Positions 1-8,013 of a stretch of DNA of 21,299 bases are shown in pieces. Position numbers and translations under genes: made by a program. Source of the stretch: Synergistaceae bacterium UBA4088 (GTDB taxonomy: Bacteria; Synergistota; Synergistia; Synergistales; Thermovirgaceae). The stretch lies in assembly GCA_002382605.1 (NCBI GenBank), contig DFYG01000082.1, positions 4,156 through 25,454 on the forward strand, in the 5' to 3' direction. The notes below the pieces were generated by a model. It did not search any database. It was not told the origin of the DNA and saw only the letters and a list, made by a program, of their open reading frames with translations. Within the stretch, counting starts at the first letter, position 1; the number at the start of each line of letters is the position of its first letter.

Positions 1-1571
1 CAATGAGGGCATGTGGCAAGGTCTCCAAGGATCTCATCCGGCGTTGATCTCCACCAGGAGTTGGAGCCCTCCTTTTTGAATACGGACTGGACTTTTCTTA
101 CCCTATCCGGATCCGCGACAACCTTTCCGCACTCTTCACAGTAAAACGCCGGGATGGGAACTCCCCATACCCTCTGCCGACTGATGCACCAGTCCGAACG
201 ATCCCGGACCATGTTGGAGATCCGTTCCTTTCCCCATGCAGGGATCCATTTGACCCGGTCTATCTGTTCCAGGGCATTCTGACGGAAAGTCTCCACCGAG
301 ACGAACCACTGATCCGTGGCTCTGAATATGACCGGTTTTTTGCATCTCCAGCAGTGGGGATATGAATGTCTGATCTTCCCGTTGCCGATCAGCCTTCCAT
401 TTTCCTTCAGGACGTCAAGTATTTTCTTCGATGCTTCTTCAAGCGAGAGTCCGCCCACAAGCGCTGTATCAGTATGGAAATAGCCTTTATCGTCGACGGG
501 ATTCAGGATATCAAGACCGTACCTGATCCCTGTCTCAAAGTCTTCCACGCCGTGCCCCGGAGCAGTATGGACGCACCCGGAACCCTGATCGGTCCCAACA
601 TAATCGGCGAGTGCAAACGGGATCGTTCTGTCCGCGTAAAAGGGGTGTGTCGCAGTGGCCTGCTCCAGATCCTTCCCCTTCATTGTCATTATGGGTTCCC
701 CGAACTCCAGGCCCGTAACAGCTGCAACCTGGGAGACGAGTGGTTTGGCAAGAATGAAAATACTTTCTCCCGAAGGGACAAAAACATAATCCAGATCAGG
801 GTGGACAGCAACAGCAAGGCTTGCGGGAAGAGTCCAGGGCGTAGTTGTCCAGACAAGAACAGAACATTTTTTGCCTTCCGGAAGATGAATATTTCTCCCT
901 TCCCCGAAACCCTTCATCGGATATGCAACATAGATCGACGGAGAGGTTTCATCTTCATACTCGATCTCTGCCGCTGCCAGTGCCGTTTGACAGTCCACGC
1001 ACCAGAAAACAGGTTTTCTGCCTTTATATACAAGCCCCTTTTCGATCATGTCGGCAAAAACACCGACCTGTGCAGCTTCATATTCCTGCTTGAAAGTGAT
1101 ATATGGATCATCCCAGTCGCCCAGAACTCCAAGACGTTTGAATTCATTCCTCTGTACATCGATATATTTTTCAGCATATTCTCTGCAGCGTTCCCTGAGT
1201 TCGACCGTATCTACCGATTCCTTGGTTGCTCCCATTTCACGAAGAACATGAAGTTCTATGGGAAGGCCGTGTGTATCCCACCCGGGAATATAGGGTGAAC
1301 GGAATCCCCTCATCCATTTGAATTTGGGTATAAGGTCCTTGAGGATCTTGTTGAAGGCAGTGCCGATATGAATATGGCCATTGGCATAGGGCGGACCGTC
1401 ATGAAGGATAAATTTTTCCGCACCTGTACCCTCTCCCTTGGCCATAAGTTTTTCGTAAATACGGCTGTTGCTCCAGAATGAGAGAAATTCAGGTTCCCTT
1501 TTTGTCAGGTTTGCCCTCATCGGGAAATCTGTCTCAGGAAGATTAAGTGTGTTTTTATAATCTCTCGCCAT
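1..1571 (-). CDS. ileS: Isoleucyl-tRNA synthetase, N-terminal part (runs off left edge)
   Basis: This cytoplasmic class I synthetase charges tRNA-Ile with isoleucine and edits mischarged valine. The reading frame is open from the ATG at 1571 to the window edge, about 523 codons of a family length near 930. The N-terminus MARDYKNTLNLPETDFPMRA is typical of bacterial IleRS. The HIGH-type signature appears as GHIHIGTAFNK (about residues 65-75), followed by the conserved GWDTHGLPIE. The CP1 editing domain is recognisable from the Thr-rich WTTTPWTLPAS and from HTAPGHGVEDF. The later RATDQWFVSV and SRQRVWGVPIP segments return to the catalytic domain. The KMSKS loop and C-terminal zinc region lie outside the window. 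The SD GGGAGG is about 10 nt upstream of the ATG. An in-frame TTG at 1577 is possible, but the ATG fits the family. A terminator-like hairpin lies immediately upstream, and no T-box motif was found. Confidence 0.97.
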   Translation of the reverse strand, partial: MARDYKNTLNLPETDFPMRANLTKREPEFLSFWSNSRIYEKLMAKGEGTGAEKFILHDGPPYANGHIHIGTAFNKILKDLIPKFKWMRGFRSPYIPGWDTHGLPIELHVLREMGATKESVDTVELRERCREYAEKYIDVQRNEFKRLGVLGDWDDPYITFKQEYEAAQVGVFADMIEKGLVYKGRKPVFWCVDCQTALAAAEIEYEDETSPSIYVAYPMKGFGEGRNIHLPEGKKCSVLVWTTTPWTLPASLAVAVHPDLDYVFVPSGESIFILAKPLVSQVAAVTGLEFGEPIMTMKGKDLEQATATHPFYADRTIPFALADYVGTDQGSGCVHTAPGHGVEDFETGIRYGLDILNPVDDKGYFHTDTALVGGLSLEEASKKILDVLKENGRLIGNGKIRHSYPHCWRCKKPVIFRATDQWFVSVETFRQNALEQIDRVKWIPAWGKERISNMVRDRSDWCISRQRVWGVPIPAFYCEECGKVVADPDRVRKVQSVFKKEGSNSWWRSTPDEILGDLATCPH

Positions 1572-1591
1572 AAACAATGTTCCTCCCTTAT

Positions 1592-1624
1592 AAAAAGAGG
1601 TCGCCCCGATCCCGGGGCGACCTC
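1592..1624 (-). terminator. Intrinsic terminator after the TRAP permease, directly in front of ileS
   Basis: A perfect 11-bp GC-rich inverted repeat (GAGGTCGCCCC / GGGGCGACCTC, 1597-1624, 6-nt loop) is followed on the minus strand by TTTTT. It lies 57 nt after the TRAP permease stop codon, so it most simply ends that transcript. The U-tract ends only about 20 nt before the ileS ATG and touches its Shine-Dalgarno. An ileS promoter therefore cannot fit downstream of the hairpin, and ileS depends on read-through or on an upstream promoter whose transcript carries the hairpin. Confidence 0.88.
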
Positions 1625-1680
1625 CTCAGGTTACGGAATAAAAGGTTCAAAAAATATTGGCAAGGCCCCGTTCCTTGTCC

Positions 1681-3666
1681 TTATGAGGGGATCGCTTCAG
1701 TATCCCCCTTCTTAAATTTCGCTGTCTGGATCATGTGTATTGTGACAAGAACCGCGAGCCCGGCCGAATCAGTGACAATACCGGGAATGAGGAGACCAAG
1801 GGCCCCTACAAGGGCTATACCGCGAAGCCAGAATGCCATGGGTGCCCTATAGAAACCGATGGACCCCGTTCCAAGAAGGAATACGCCCAAAAGGGCGCTG
1901 CCGATGGAAAGAATGAACGGAATGGCTTCAAATCCGACAAGGACGAGCATCGGGTTGAATACATAGATAAAGGGGACGAGGAAACCGGCAAGTGCGAGAC
2001 GTATTGCCGTTCCGCCGGTTTTCATCGGATCGGCTCCAGCGATCCCAGCCCCTGCGTAGGCGGCGAGGGCGACAGGGGGACTGAGGTCAGCGGCGATCCC
2101 GAAGTAAAGCACGAACATGTAGGCTGCCATCGGAGCAACTCCGAGCTGCAGAAGGGCCGGAGCAGCCATGGTGCTTGTAACAATGAAGTTGGCGGTCGTG
2201 GGAAGACCCGCCCCAAGGAGGATACAGGCGAACATCGTAAGGATAAGGGAAAAGATCAGGACCCCGCCGGAAAGAGTGATAATGGCGCTTGCGATCCTGA
2301 GCCCAAGGCCGGTAAGTGTTGCTGTTCCAACAATTATACCGACCGTGGCGCATGCGCAGGCCACGCCGAGAGCGCCCCTTGCACCGGAATCAAGGGCATC
2401 CCTGAGTTTAGGGAGCGTCATTCTGGTCTCCTTGTTGAAAAATGAAACAATAAGGGTCGCCCATATCCCGTTATATGCGGCCCTAAGTGGGGTAAAACCT
2501 GCAAGAAGAAAATAGATTATCGCTGCAAGCGGAATAAGGAGGTGTCCTTTTTTCTTCAGCAAAGGAAGAATTTTTGGAAGTTTCTCTCGCGGGAGCCCTT
2601 TCAATCCCAGCCTTGTCGCCTCAAGGTGGACCTGTACCAGGACGGCAAAGTAATAAAGAAGGGCTGGAACTATCGCGGCCATAGCGACCTGCAGGTAGGG
2701 AACACCTAGAAACTCTGCCATAATGAAAGCCGCTGCTCCCATAACCGGAGGCATGATCTGTCCCCCTGTGGAGGCTACCGCTTCTACGGCGCCCGCAAAA
2801 TAAGGTTTGTAGCCGACGCTTTTCATAAGCGGTATAGTGAACATTCCGGTGGTACATACATTTGCGACGGAAGATCCTGAAATGGACCCCATCAGTCCGG
2901 AACTGAGGACCGCGACCTTGGCGGGACCGCCGGTGCTTCCACCCGCAAGAGCCATCGACAGGTCTATTATGAAGCGTCCCATGCCGGTCTGCTCAAGGAA
3001 AGAACCGAAAAGGATGAACATGAAGACAAAGGTCGAGGAGACACCGAGCGGGATGCCGAAAACTCCCTCGGTCCCCATGTACATGTGGTTGATTATCCTC
3101 TGGATATTGAATCCCCTGTGTGCGAACATCGCCGGGAATGATCTACCGAAGTAGCAATATAACAGGAAAAAGATCGCAATAAAGGGAAGGATCGGATTGG
3201 AAACCCTCCTGGTTGCTTCGAGAAGAAGGAGAATTCCAAGGAAGCCCATGGCAAGGTCCGTAAAAGTGGGAAGACCCGCCCGCATAATGATGTCATTAAA
3301 AAAGAAGACATGATACATTACCGCGTAAACCGCCAACCCGCCAAGTATGAAATCGTACCACGGGATTGAATTTTTCTTACCCTTTGCGTTTATCGGGTAA
3401 AGCATATAAACGAGAAAAAGGACAAAGGCCAGATGGACCGCCCTCTGCTTTATGGCAAGAAGCAGCCCGAAACCGGATGTGTAAAAATGGAAAAGGGAGA
3501 GAGAAACAGCTACGACCAGGATCATTTTTGCCTGCCATCCATCAAGCAACCTGGTCCTGGCCTCAGTATCGAACTGCCTTCTAAGTTCATCCAGATCTAT
3601 CTGGGCTGCAGGAATATCGATCACCTGCTCAGGATCATGCATGGACTCACCTGGTTTTTCAGCCAC
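1681..3666 (-). CDS. TRAP transporter fused permease (4TM/12TM, TAXI type)
   Basis: This is the membrane permease of a tripartite ATP-independent periplasmic transporter, with the small (DctQ-like) and large (DctM-like) subunits fused in one 661-residue chain. These systems import organic acids or similar solutes using an ion gradient. The N-terminal 45 or so residues are cytosolic and charged. Many hydrophobic helices follow almost to the C-terminus. Diagnostic DctM-family segments are GGPAKVAVLSSGLMGSISGS (about 246-265) and GGQIMPPVMGAAAFIMAE (about 301-318), the latter typical of the TAXI-associated branch. The start is GTG at 3666, with SD GGGAGGG about 6 nt upstream. The ATG at residue 9 lacks such a site. 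The preceding gene encodes a DUF1850 protein, a usual neighbour of this permease class. No TAXI solute receptor is present in the window. The substrate cannot be told from sequence. Confidence 0.93.
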   Translation of the reverse strand: MAEKPGESMHDPEQVIDIPAAQIDLDELRRQFDTEARTRLLDGWQAKMILVVAVSLSLFHFYTSGFGLLLAIKQRAVHLAFVLFLVYMLYPINAKGKKNSIPWYDFILGGLAVYAVMYHVFFFNDIIMRAGLPTFTDLAMGFLGILLLLEATRRVSNPILPFIAIFFLLYCYFGRSFPAMFAHRGFNIQRIINHMYMGTEGVFGIPLGVSSTFVFMFILFGSFLEQTGMGRFIIDLSMALAGGSTGGPAKVAVLSSGLMGSISGSSVANVCTTGMFTIPLMKSVGYKPYFAGAVEAVASTGGQIMPPVMGAAAFIMAEFLGVPYLQVAMAAIVPALLYYFAVLVQVHLEATRLGLKGLPREKLPKILPLLKKKGHLLIPLAAIIYFLLAGFTPLRAAYNGIWATLIVSFFNKETRMTLPKLRDALDSGARGALGVACACATVGIIVGTATLTGLGLRIASAIITLSGGVLIFSLILTMFACILLGAGLPTTANFIVTSTMAAPALLQLGVAPMAAYMFVLYFGIAADLSPPVALAAYAGAGIAGADPMKTGGTAIRLALAGFLVPFIYVFNPMLVLVGFEAIPFILSIGSALLGVFLLGTGSIGFYRAPMAFWLRGIALVGALGLLIPGIVTDSAGLAVLVTIHMIQTAKFKKGDTEAIPS

Positions 3667-3747
3667 AGCAATCCCTCCCTATCTAAAATTAAAAAGTCAG
3701 TACAAAAAAGGGAACAAAATGATTTTACCATACAAAAAGAAAGTTTT

Positions 3748-4254
3748 TCATAATCCCCGGGCATTGATGAAAGCAAAAAAAAGCGGGGCTTTTATCACGG
3801 AGAACCTGAGCAACTTTGAAGGCATAAGCCTGAAAAGTTCATAATAACCCGAGCTCGGCGGAAATACTGTCAATTCGTTCATCCCCAAAGCATCATTCCC
3901 GACCCTGTAAAAGAGCTCGCTCCAGAATAAGCGCCCCCCTCTGAAACGAAACCAATCATCGTCCACGATAAGTCTCCCGTTGCGGGGAGTTACTATAGGC
4001 ATTCCAGCGTTTTGGGATAAAACACGCTCTTCCCATGACCATATACGTTCTCCGACGATCCGGTAGTCATCCTCCACTGAAGTCTTCTCTATTGAGTGAA
4101 CATAACGCGTCATGAATCGTCCGCCGACAGCGGCCGGCCTTGAATAAACGATCGTTTCCGCATCTGCAATAATGAAAACATCGACCGGGGAGGCAACTGC
4201 CAGAACGGCCAGAGAGAAGAATATCGCGATAATGATGCAGACTTTCAGCCTCAT
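3748..4254 (-). CDS. DUF1850 domain protein, exported or membrane-anchored, TRAP-associated
   Basis: This 168-residue protein starts at the ATG at 4254, where an AAGGGAGG site is well spaced. The open frame extends further upstream to 4341, but that extension overlaps pcm and has no ribosome site. The N-terminus (MRLKVCIIIAIFF, then SLAVLAVASP) is a signal peptide or signal anchor, so the rest should face the periplasm. The segment YVHSIEKTSVEDDY is the hallmark of DUF1850, whose members usually sit beside fused TRAP permease genes and have no assigned biochemical function. Here it lies 81 bp upstream of the permease and 35 bp downstream of pcm, consistent with one transcript. An accessory role in the TRAP system is inference from context. 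Confidence 0.82.
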   Translation of the reverse strand: MRLKVCIIIAIFFSLAVLAVASPVDVFIIADAETIVYSRPAAVGGRFMTRYVHSIEKTSVEDDYRIVGERIWSWEERVLSQNAGMPIVTPRNGRLIVDDDWFRFRGGRLFWSELFYRVGNDALGMNELTVFPPSSGYYELFRLMPSKLLRFSVIKAPLFFAFINARGL

Positions 4255-4289
4255 AAGATCCTCCCTTTGACTTGACCGTTCCCTGTCGA

Positions 4290-4928
4290 TCATTCGCTTA
4301 CGGAATCCAGCAGTGGAACAAACCTGCAGTATTCTCCCCATTCTTCAGTATAGGTCTTGCCTTTGACCAGCACCGTCAGCAAGCGGTCGAGGCCTCCACC
4401 GGATCTTATCGGTATCACGATCCTGCAGATATCCTTCGTCTGTTCAAATAATGCAACAGGGACAGAATCCGAAGCAGCCGTTACAAGAATCCTGTCGAAC
4501 GGAGCCTCGCTGGGGATACCCGCATTTCCGTCACCGTGATAGATCTTGCCTTTAAAACCCAGGTGCCTGAGAATTTTTGAAGACGAGGCAGCCAGCGATC
4601 CTATTCTTTCGATCGAATGCACTTCCGCACCCATGCAACAGAGAACCGCGGCCTGATAACCCGATCCTGTTCCGACCTCAAGCACCTTCATCCCCGGCTT
4701 TATCTTGAGAAGCCCGGACATAAGAGCGACCATAAACGGCTGGGAGATCGTCTGTCCGAAACCAATCGGAAGAGGAGTATCTTCGTAAGCTCTATCCCGA
4801 AGTAAAACAGGAACGAAGAGATGTCGGGGAACTCTCATCATCGCATCAATAACTCCCGGATCCGAAACTCCTCTTGACAGGATCTGGGATAATACCATTT
4901 CTTCAGCTCTGGTTTCCCATCTTTCCAA
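4290..4928 (-). CDS. pcm: Protein-L-isoaspartate O-methyltransferase
   Basis: This cytoplasmic enzyme uses S-adenosylmethionine to methylate L-isoaspartyl residues in aged proteins, which starts their repair. It is 212 residues, the usual length. Motifs in order are MMRVPRHLFVP (about 30-40), AYEDTPLPIGFGQTISQP (about 47-64, the peptide-binding segment), the SAM-binding motif VLEVGTGSGYQ (82-92), FDRILVTAA, and the C-terminal EYCRFVPL. The start is TTG at 4928, with GGAGG 7 nt upstream. The nearby out-of-frame ATG at 4920 is not used. The gene follows tRNA-Arg by about 90 nt and precedes the DUF1850/TRAP pair, probably in one transcript. Confusion with another methyltransferase is unlikely. 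Confidence 0.96.
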   Translation of the reverse strand: MERWETRAEEMVLSQILSRGVSDPGVIDAMMRVPRHLFVPVLLRDRAYEDTPLPIGFGQTISQPFMVALMSGLLKIKPGMKVLEVGTGSGYQAAVLCCMGAEVHSIERIGSLAASSSKILRHLGFKGKIYHGDGNAGIPSEAPFDRILVTAASDSVPVALFEQTKDICRIVIPIRSGGGLDRLLTVLVKGKTYTEEWGEYCRFVPLLDSVSE

Positions 4929-5018
4929 GTGAGATCCTCCATTTCGAGAGATTAAAATTCTCTACTTTAGGGGATATCGGATCAGCGCGTGGTTCAAAGT
5001 GGAATATATCGAAAAGAA

Positions 5019-5094
5019 TGGCGGGCCTGAGGCGATTCGAACGCCTGACCTACGGCTTAGGAGGCCGTCGCTCTATCCTCTGAGCTACAGGCCC
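5019..5094 (-). tRNA. tRNA-Arg (anticodon CCT)
   Basis: The sequence folds into a complete cloverleaf of 76 nt. The acceptor stem is GGGCCTG paired with CAGGCCC. The D arm carries AGCTCAGAGGATAGAGC. The anticodon stem ACGGC/GCCGT encloses the loop CTCCTAA, giving anticodon CCT, which reads AGG. The T arm is AGGCG-TTCGAAT-CGCCT. The discriminator base is G and the 3' CCA is encoded. There is no intron and no variable-arm expansion. It is probably the first element of the transcript that continues into pcm. Confidence 0.97.
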
Positions 5095-5111
5095 GCACTG
5101 GAACGTCCGAT

Positions 5112-5140
5112 ATATTACCACGCCTCCTGTTCTTCATCAA
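5112..5140 (-). promoter_or_regulatory. Candidate sigma-70 promoter for tRNA-Arg / pcm unit
   Basis: On the minus strand, TTGATG (5135-5140) and TAATAT (5112-5117) are separated by exactly 17 bp. The predicted start is about 10 nt before the mature tRNA 5' end. Each hexamer matches the consensus at four of six positions. Position and spacing are good but the hexamers are imperfect. No clear terminator separates it from ribF upstream. Confidence 0.5.
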
Positions 5141-5186
5141 TGACCCATTTTTAAAGGGGAAGGAACCTTGAAGGTCATCCAGGAGG

Positions 5187-6116
5187 CTAAACCTTTTTAT
5201 CCGGCATGCTGCATTCAATAAATCTTCTGGTATCCGGATCTATCTGGTTCCATGTGTCCAGGCTCTCGACAACGTCTCTCTGCATTTGCGCCACAAGGGC
5301 AGAGGGTGAATCGAATGCAACTTCCCTGCGAATTCTTCTGAAGAAAAAAAGATTCACCCATTCGCCGTAAAGATCTTCTTTAAAACCGGGTATGTGTGCC
5401 TCACATCTAAGTTCCCTGTTTCCGGGAAAAGTGGGATTTGTGCCTATACTAATGGCCGCAGGAAAACTTCTGCCTCCCCAGGCGGCACTTCCTGTGTAGA
5501 CTCCTCTTGCCGGGATGGTCTTGTCTCCCGGAAGATCCAGGTTCAGGGTGGGAAACCCGATATTCCGTCCTCTTCCATCGCCATGCTTGACCATTCCCAG
5601 GATCGAGAAGGGGTAACCCAGTTCCAGGGCAGCTCCACGGGTATCTCCGGAGATCACTTTCTTTCTTATGGAAGAACTGCTGACCTTCTGGCCGTCGATG
5701 GAATATGCCGGAACAATGCTGGTTTTCCATCCCCGAAGAATTGCAAGTTTTCGGAGAAGATGCGAATCCCCCTCGCGATCCTTCCCGAAACGGAAATCCT
5801 CCCCGACGATCAGGCCCGTCACAAAAAGTGTCTTCTCAAGGGTTTCAAAAAAGGGCTCCGGTCCCATCCCCGCGAAAGATCTGGAAAACGGGATCCTTAT
5901 GATTTCAGGAATTTCAAGGCATCTTGCAAGGATGTCCTTTTCCGTTTCTGAAAAGAGTGCATGAAAGGATTTCCTTCCAAGAACTGATTGGGGGTGGGGG
6001 AAAAATGTCACAACGCACCAGGAATCAGAGGTATTTGCCGCCATTGACTTTGCGCTCTCAAAAAGCATCTGGTGGCCAAGGTGGAAACCGTCAAAAGACC
6101 CAAGAACAGCGATCAT
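5187..6116 (-). CDS. ribF: Bifunctional riboflavin kinase / FAD synthetase
   Basis: This enzyme converts riboflavin to FMN and then to FAD. It is 309 residues, normal for the family. The N-terminal adenylyltransferase domain carries GSFDGFHLGHQ (6-16), a variant of the usual G-FDGVH-GH motif, then VGEDFRFGKDREG and VSSSSIRKKV. The C-terminal flavokinase domain carries HGDGRGRNIGFPTLNL, GVYTG, IGTNPTF and EAHIPGF followed by LYGEW. The ATG at 6116 directly follows the truB stop codon with no intervening base, and only a weak GGGG precedes it, so translation is probably coupled to truB. It is the last gene of the rimP operon. Both domains look complete. Confidence 0.96.
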   Translation of the reverse strand: MIAVLGSFDGFHLGHQMLFESAKSMAANTSDSWCVVTFFPHPQSVLGRKSFHALFSETEKDILARCLEIPEIIRIPFSRSFAGMGPEPFFETLEKTLFVTGLIVGEDFRFGKDREGDSHLLRKLAILRGWKTSIVPAYSIDGQKVSSSSIRKKVISGDTRGAALELGYPFSILGMVKHGDGRGRNIGFPTLNLDLPGDKTIPARGVYTGSAAWGGRSFPAAISIGTNPTFPGNRELRCEAHIPGFKEDLYGEWVNLFFFRRIRREVAFDSPSALVAQMQRDVVESLDTWNQIDPDTRRFIECSMPDKKV

Positions 6117-7043
6117 CTATTCAACATCCCCTGTTTTTATTGTTGTAACCGGGATTGCAGATGGGAAACCGTCAATATTTGAAATTGAGGCAAAGGATAC
6201 GAATTTTTCACCAAGGATGAGGATAATGTTTTCTGAAAGGGCTCCCCCCCAGGAAATTCTTACCAGCCGGTCCATCGGCACAGGCCTTCCAGACAACAGC
6301 GCAAGGTTCATGGAGGGATCGACCCGATAGGTGGTATAACCCCCACAGATCTCTGAAACCGGAATAATTCTGTTTTCCAGGTGATCTATTCCCGTATCGC
6401 CCAACAATGCACTTGATATAGAAGCTTTTCTGCTGAATGGGCCTATTGAAGTTCTTTCAAGGGCTAAAACCGTCGCCCCACAGCCCAGATCTTCACCAAG
6501 GTCCCTGACCAGGCTCCTGACATAGGTGCCCATATGGCATCTGATATATAGCTTGACTTCCATTGCATGGGATATGGAATTGATCCTTTTTATGGAAGTG
6601 ATCATTACCGGCCTGGGAGGAATGGCTACCTTTTCGCCCCGCCGCGCCAACTCATGAGATCTTTCACCGGAGATCCTGACCGCAGAAATTGAAGGCGGTA
6701 TCTGGTCCCTGAGTCCCAGAAAGGAAAGGATCGCCCTGTCGATCATTTCATTATCGAGATGACCTGCATCATGCTCCTCTACTGTTTCACCTGAAATATC
6801 ATCGGTGCTGGTCCTCAACCCGAACCTTACTGTAGCCCTGTAAGTTTTTGGAAGGGCCATAACATATCTCGACGCTCTGGTCGCCCTCCCGACAAGAATT
6901 ACCAGTATTCCACAAGCTGTGGAATCAAGGGTTCCTCCATGCCCGACCCTGATATTCCTCCCGACGATCCGTTTGACCGCACTTACGCAGGCGGTGCTTC
7001 TTTCGCCTGTCTCTTTGTCAATTACCAGGAAACCGGTCCTCAT
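6117..7043 (-). CDS. truB: tRNA pseudouridine-55 synthase
   Basis: This enzyme isomerises U55 in the T loop of tRNAs to pseudouridine. It is 308 residues. The catalytic aspartate is D40 in GHGGTLDSTACGILV, where the family normally has GHTGTLDP-A-GVLP, so several motif positions differ although the Asp is kept. KTYRATVRFGLRTSTDD and GTYVRSLVRDLGEDLG (the conserved Arg region) are clear. The C-terminal region resembles a short PUA-like tail. The start is ATG at 7043 with GGGAG 6-7 nt upstream, and the gene overlaps nrnA by 26 bp. The usual rbfA-truB-ribF neighbourhood, with nrnA inserted, supports the call. Confidence 0.95.
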   Translation of the reverse strand: MRTGFLVIDKETGERSTACVSAVKRIVGRNIRVGHGGTLDSTACGILVILVGRATRASRYVMALPKTYRATVRFGLRTSTDDISGETVEEHDAGHLDNEMIDRAILSFLGLRDQIPPSISAVRISGERSHELARRGEKVAIPPRPVMITSIKRINSISHAMEVKLYIRCHMGTYVRSLVRDLGEDLGCGATVLALERTSIGPFSRKASISSALLGDTGIDHLENRIIPVSEICGGYTTYRVDPSMNLALLSGRPVPMDRLVRISWGGALSENIILILGEKFVSFASISNIDGFPSAIPVTTIKTGDVE

Positions 7044-8013
7044 AGATGCTCCCTGCTCTAAGTATAAATTCCTTTTCAGCCCAGGAAAGAGTTCCTCTTA
7101 TCTTGCACCCTGCAGCCCTTATATGGCCGCCGCCATCCCAGATCCGGGCTATCTCCCTTGCATCGGCAGGATCCCTTGTTCTTATGCTGGCCCTGCAATA
7201 ACCATCCTCTTCCTGCAAAAGAACCGCTACAAAAACCCCGGAGACGGTAAGAAGCGTATTTACAAGATTTTCGGATTCATCCCTTGGAGCATTTAAATTG
7301 GAAAAATCCTCACGCTTGAGAAATGTCATACATATTCGGCCTTTGGAAAATAGACGTGCCCTGGATAGCCCTGCTCCCCAGAGATGGATCCCACCAAGAG
7401 ATCTGTTCTCGAAAATCCTGCCGTAAATTAACGAAGCATCCGCTCCACTTGAAATAAGGGCTGATGCGGTTTCAAGTGTCTTCGCGGTGGTACAGGAGAA
7501 CCTGAAGAAACCGGTATCCGTTGATATCGCCGCAAACAGCGCTTCAGCTTCACCGGGAGCAAGGTCCCAGCCCGCCATGGAAAAAAGGTCGAATATCATC
7601 TCTCCGACCGAGGATGCGCTATCGTCTATCCAGTTTATTTTCCCGAATCTTGTGTTATCGGCATGATGGTCGATGTTGATGATCGGGAATGATGCTTCCC
7701 GGGAAACAACACCTTCAATGCTTCTTTCAGGATTGCTTGTGTCGAGAACAACTATCACGCAATTTTCGTCCAATTCCATTCCATCGGCAGGAAATGTGCT
7801 GAAGCAGGAATATGAACAAGAAAAGGGCAAGAACGAATAATTCCGGGGTAAAGTATCCACGCCTCCCCAGAAACACCTCTTGCCCAGAGCCATACCTCTC
7901 TGAAAAAGCGCACTGCAGCATCCCAGGGTATCTCCGTCAGGCTTCTCATGAGCGAGGATCACCCACGTTGTTGAACTGGCAAGAATGGATAGTATCTCTT
8001 CAACTGGCTTCAA
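7018..8013 (-). CDS. nrnA: DHH-family oligoribonuclease / pAp phosphatase (NrnA-like)
   Basis: This is a DHH-DHHA1 phosphoesterase of 331 residues. Family members degrade short RNA oligonucleotides and often dephosphorylate 3'-phosphoadenosine 5'-phosphate. Metal-binding motifs are HEKPDGDTLG (22-31), VVLDTSNPER with D91, IDHHAD (DHH at 115-117) and DTGFFRFS. The C-terminal DHHA1 substrate motif is GGGHIRAAGC (294-303). The start is TTG at 8013, overlapping the rbfA stop as TTGA, and an upstream GGGGAAGAA may serve as a weak ribosome site. Its position between rbfA and truB is a common arrangement in Firmicutes and relatives. Exact substrate preference cannot be read from sequence. Confidence 0.93.
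   Translation of the reverse strand: MKPVEEILSILASSTTWVILAHEKPDGDTLGCCSALFQRGMALGKRCFWGGVDTLPRNYSFLPFSCSYSCFSTFPADGMELDENCVIVVLDTSNPERSIEGVVSREASFPIINIDHHADNTRFGKINWIDDSASSVGEMIFDLFSMAGWDLAPGEAEALFAAISTDTGFFRFSCTTAKTLETASALISSGADASLIYGRIFENRSLGGIHLWGAGLSRARLFSKGRICMTFLKREDFSNLNAPRDESENLVNTLLTVSGVFVAVLLQEEDGYCRASIRTRDPADAREIARIWDGGGHIRAAGCKIRGTLSWAEKEFILRAGSIYEDRFPGN

Noticed and set aside
366..1298. Plus-strand open frame of 310 codons at the left end
   Set aside because: It lies entirely antisense to ileS, its translation is Cys/Arg-rich with no family resemblance, and the minus strand has unmistakable IleRS motifs.
1571..1680. T-box riboswitch in front of ileS
   Set aside because: The space is only about 110 nt and the conserved T-box sequence and specifier loop are not present.
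1735..2445. Plus-strand open frame of 236 codons
   Set aside because: It is antisense to the TRAP permease gene. The hydrophilic, Gly/Asp/Lys-rich translation is the expected mirror of membrane-helix codons.
5141..5186. Terminator after ribF
   Set aside because: ATGACC and GGTCAT can pair across a loop of about 28 nt, but the stem is short and has no U-tract, so a terminator cannot be supported.
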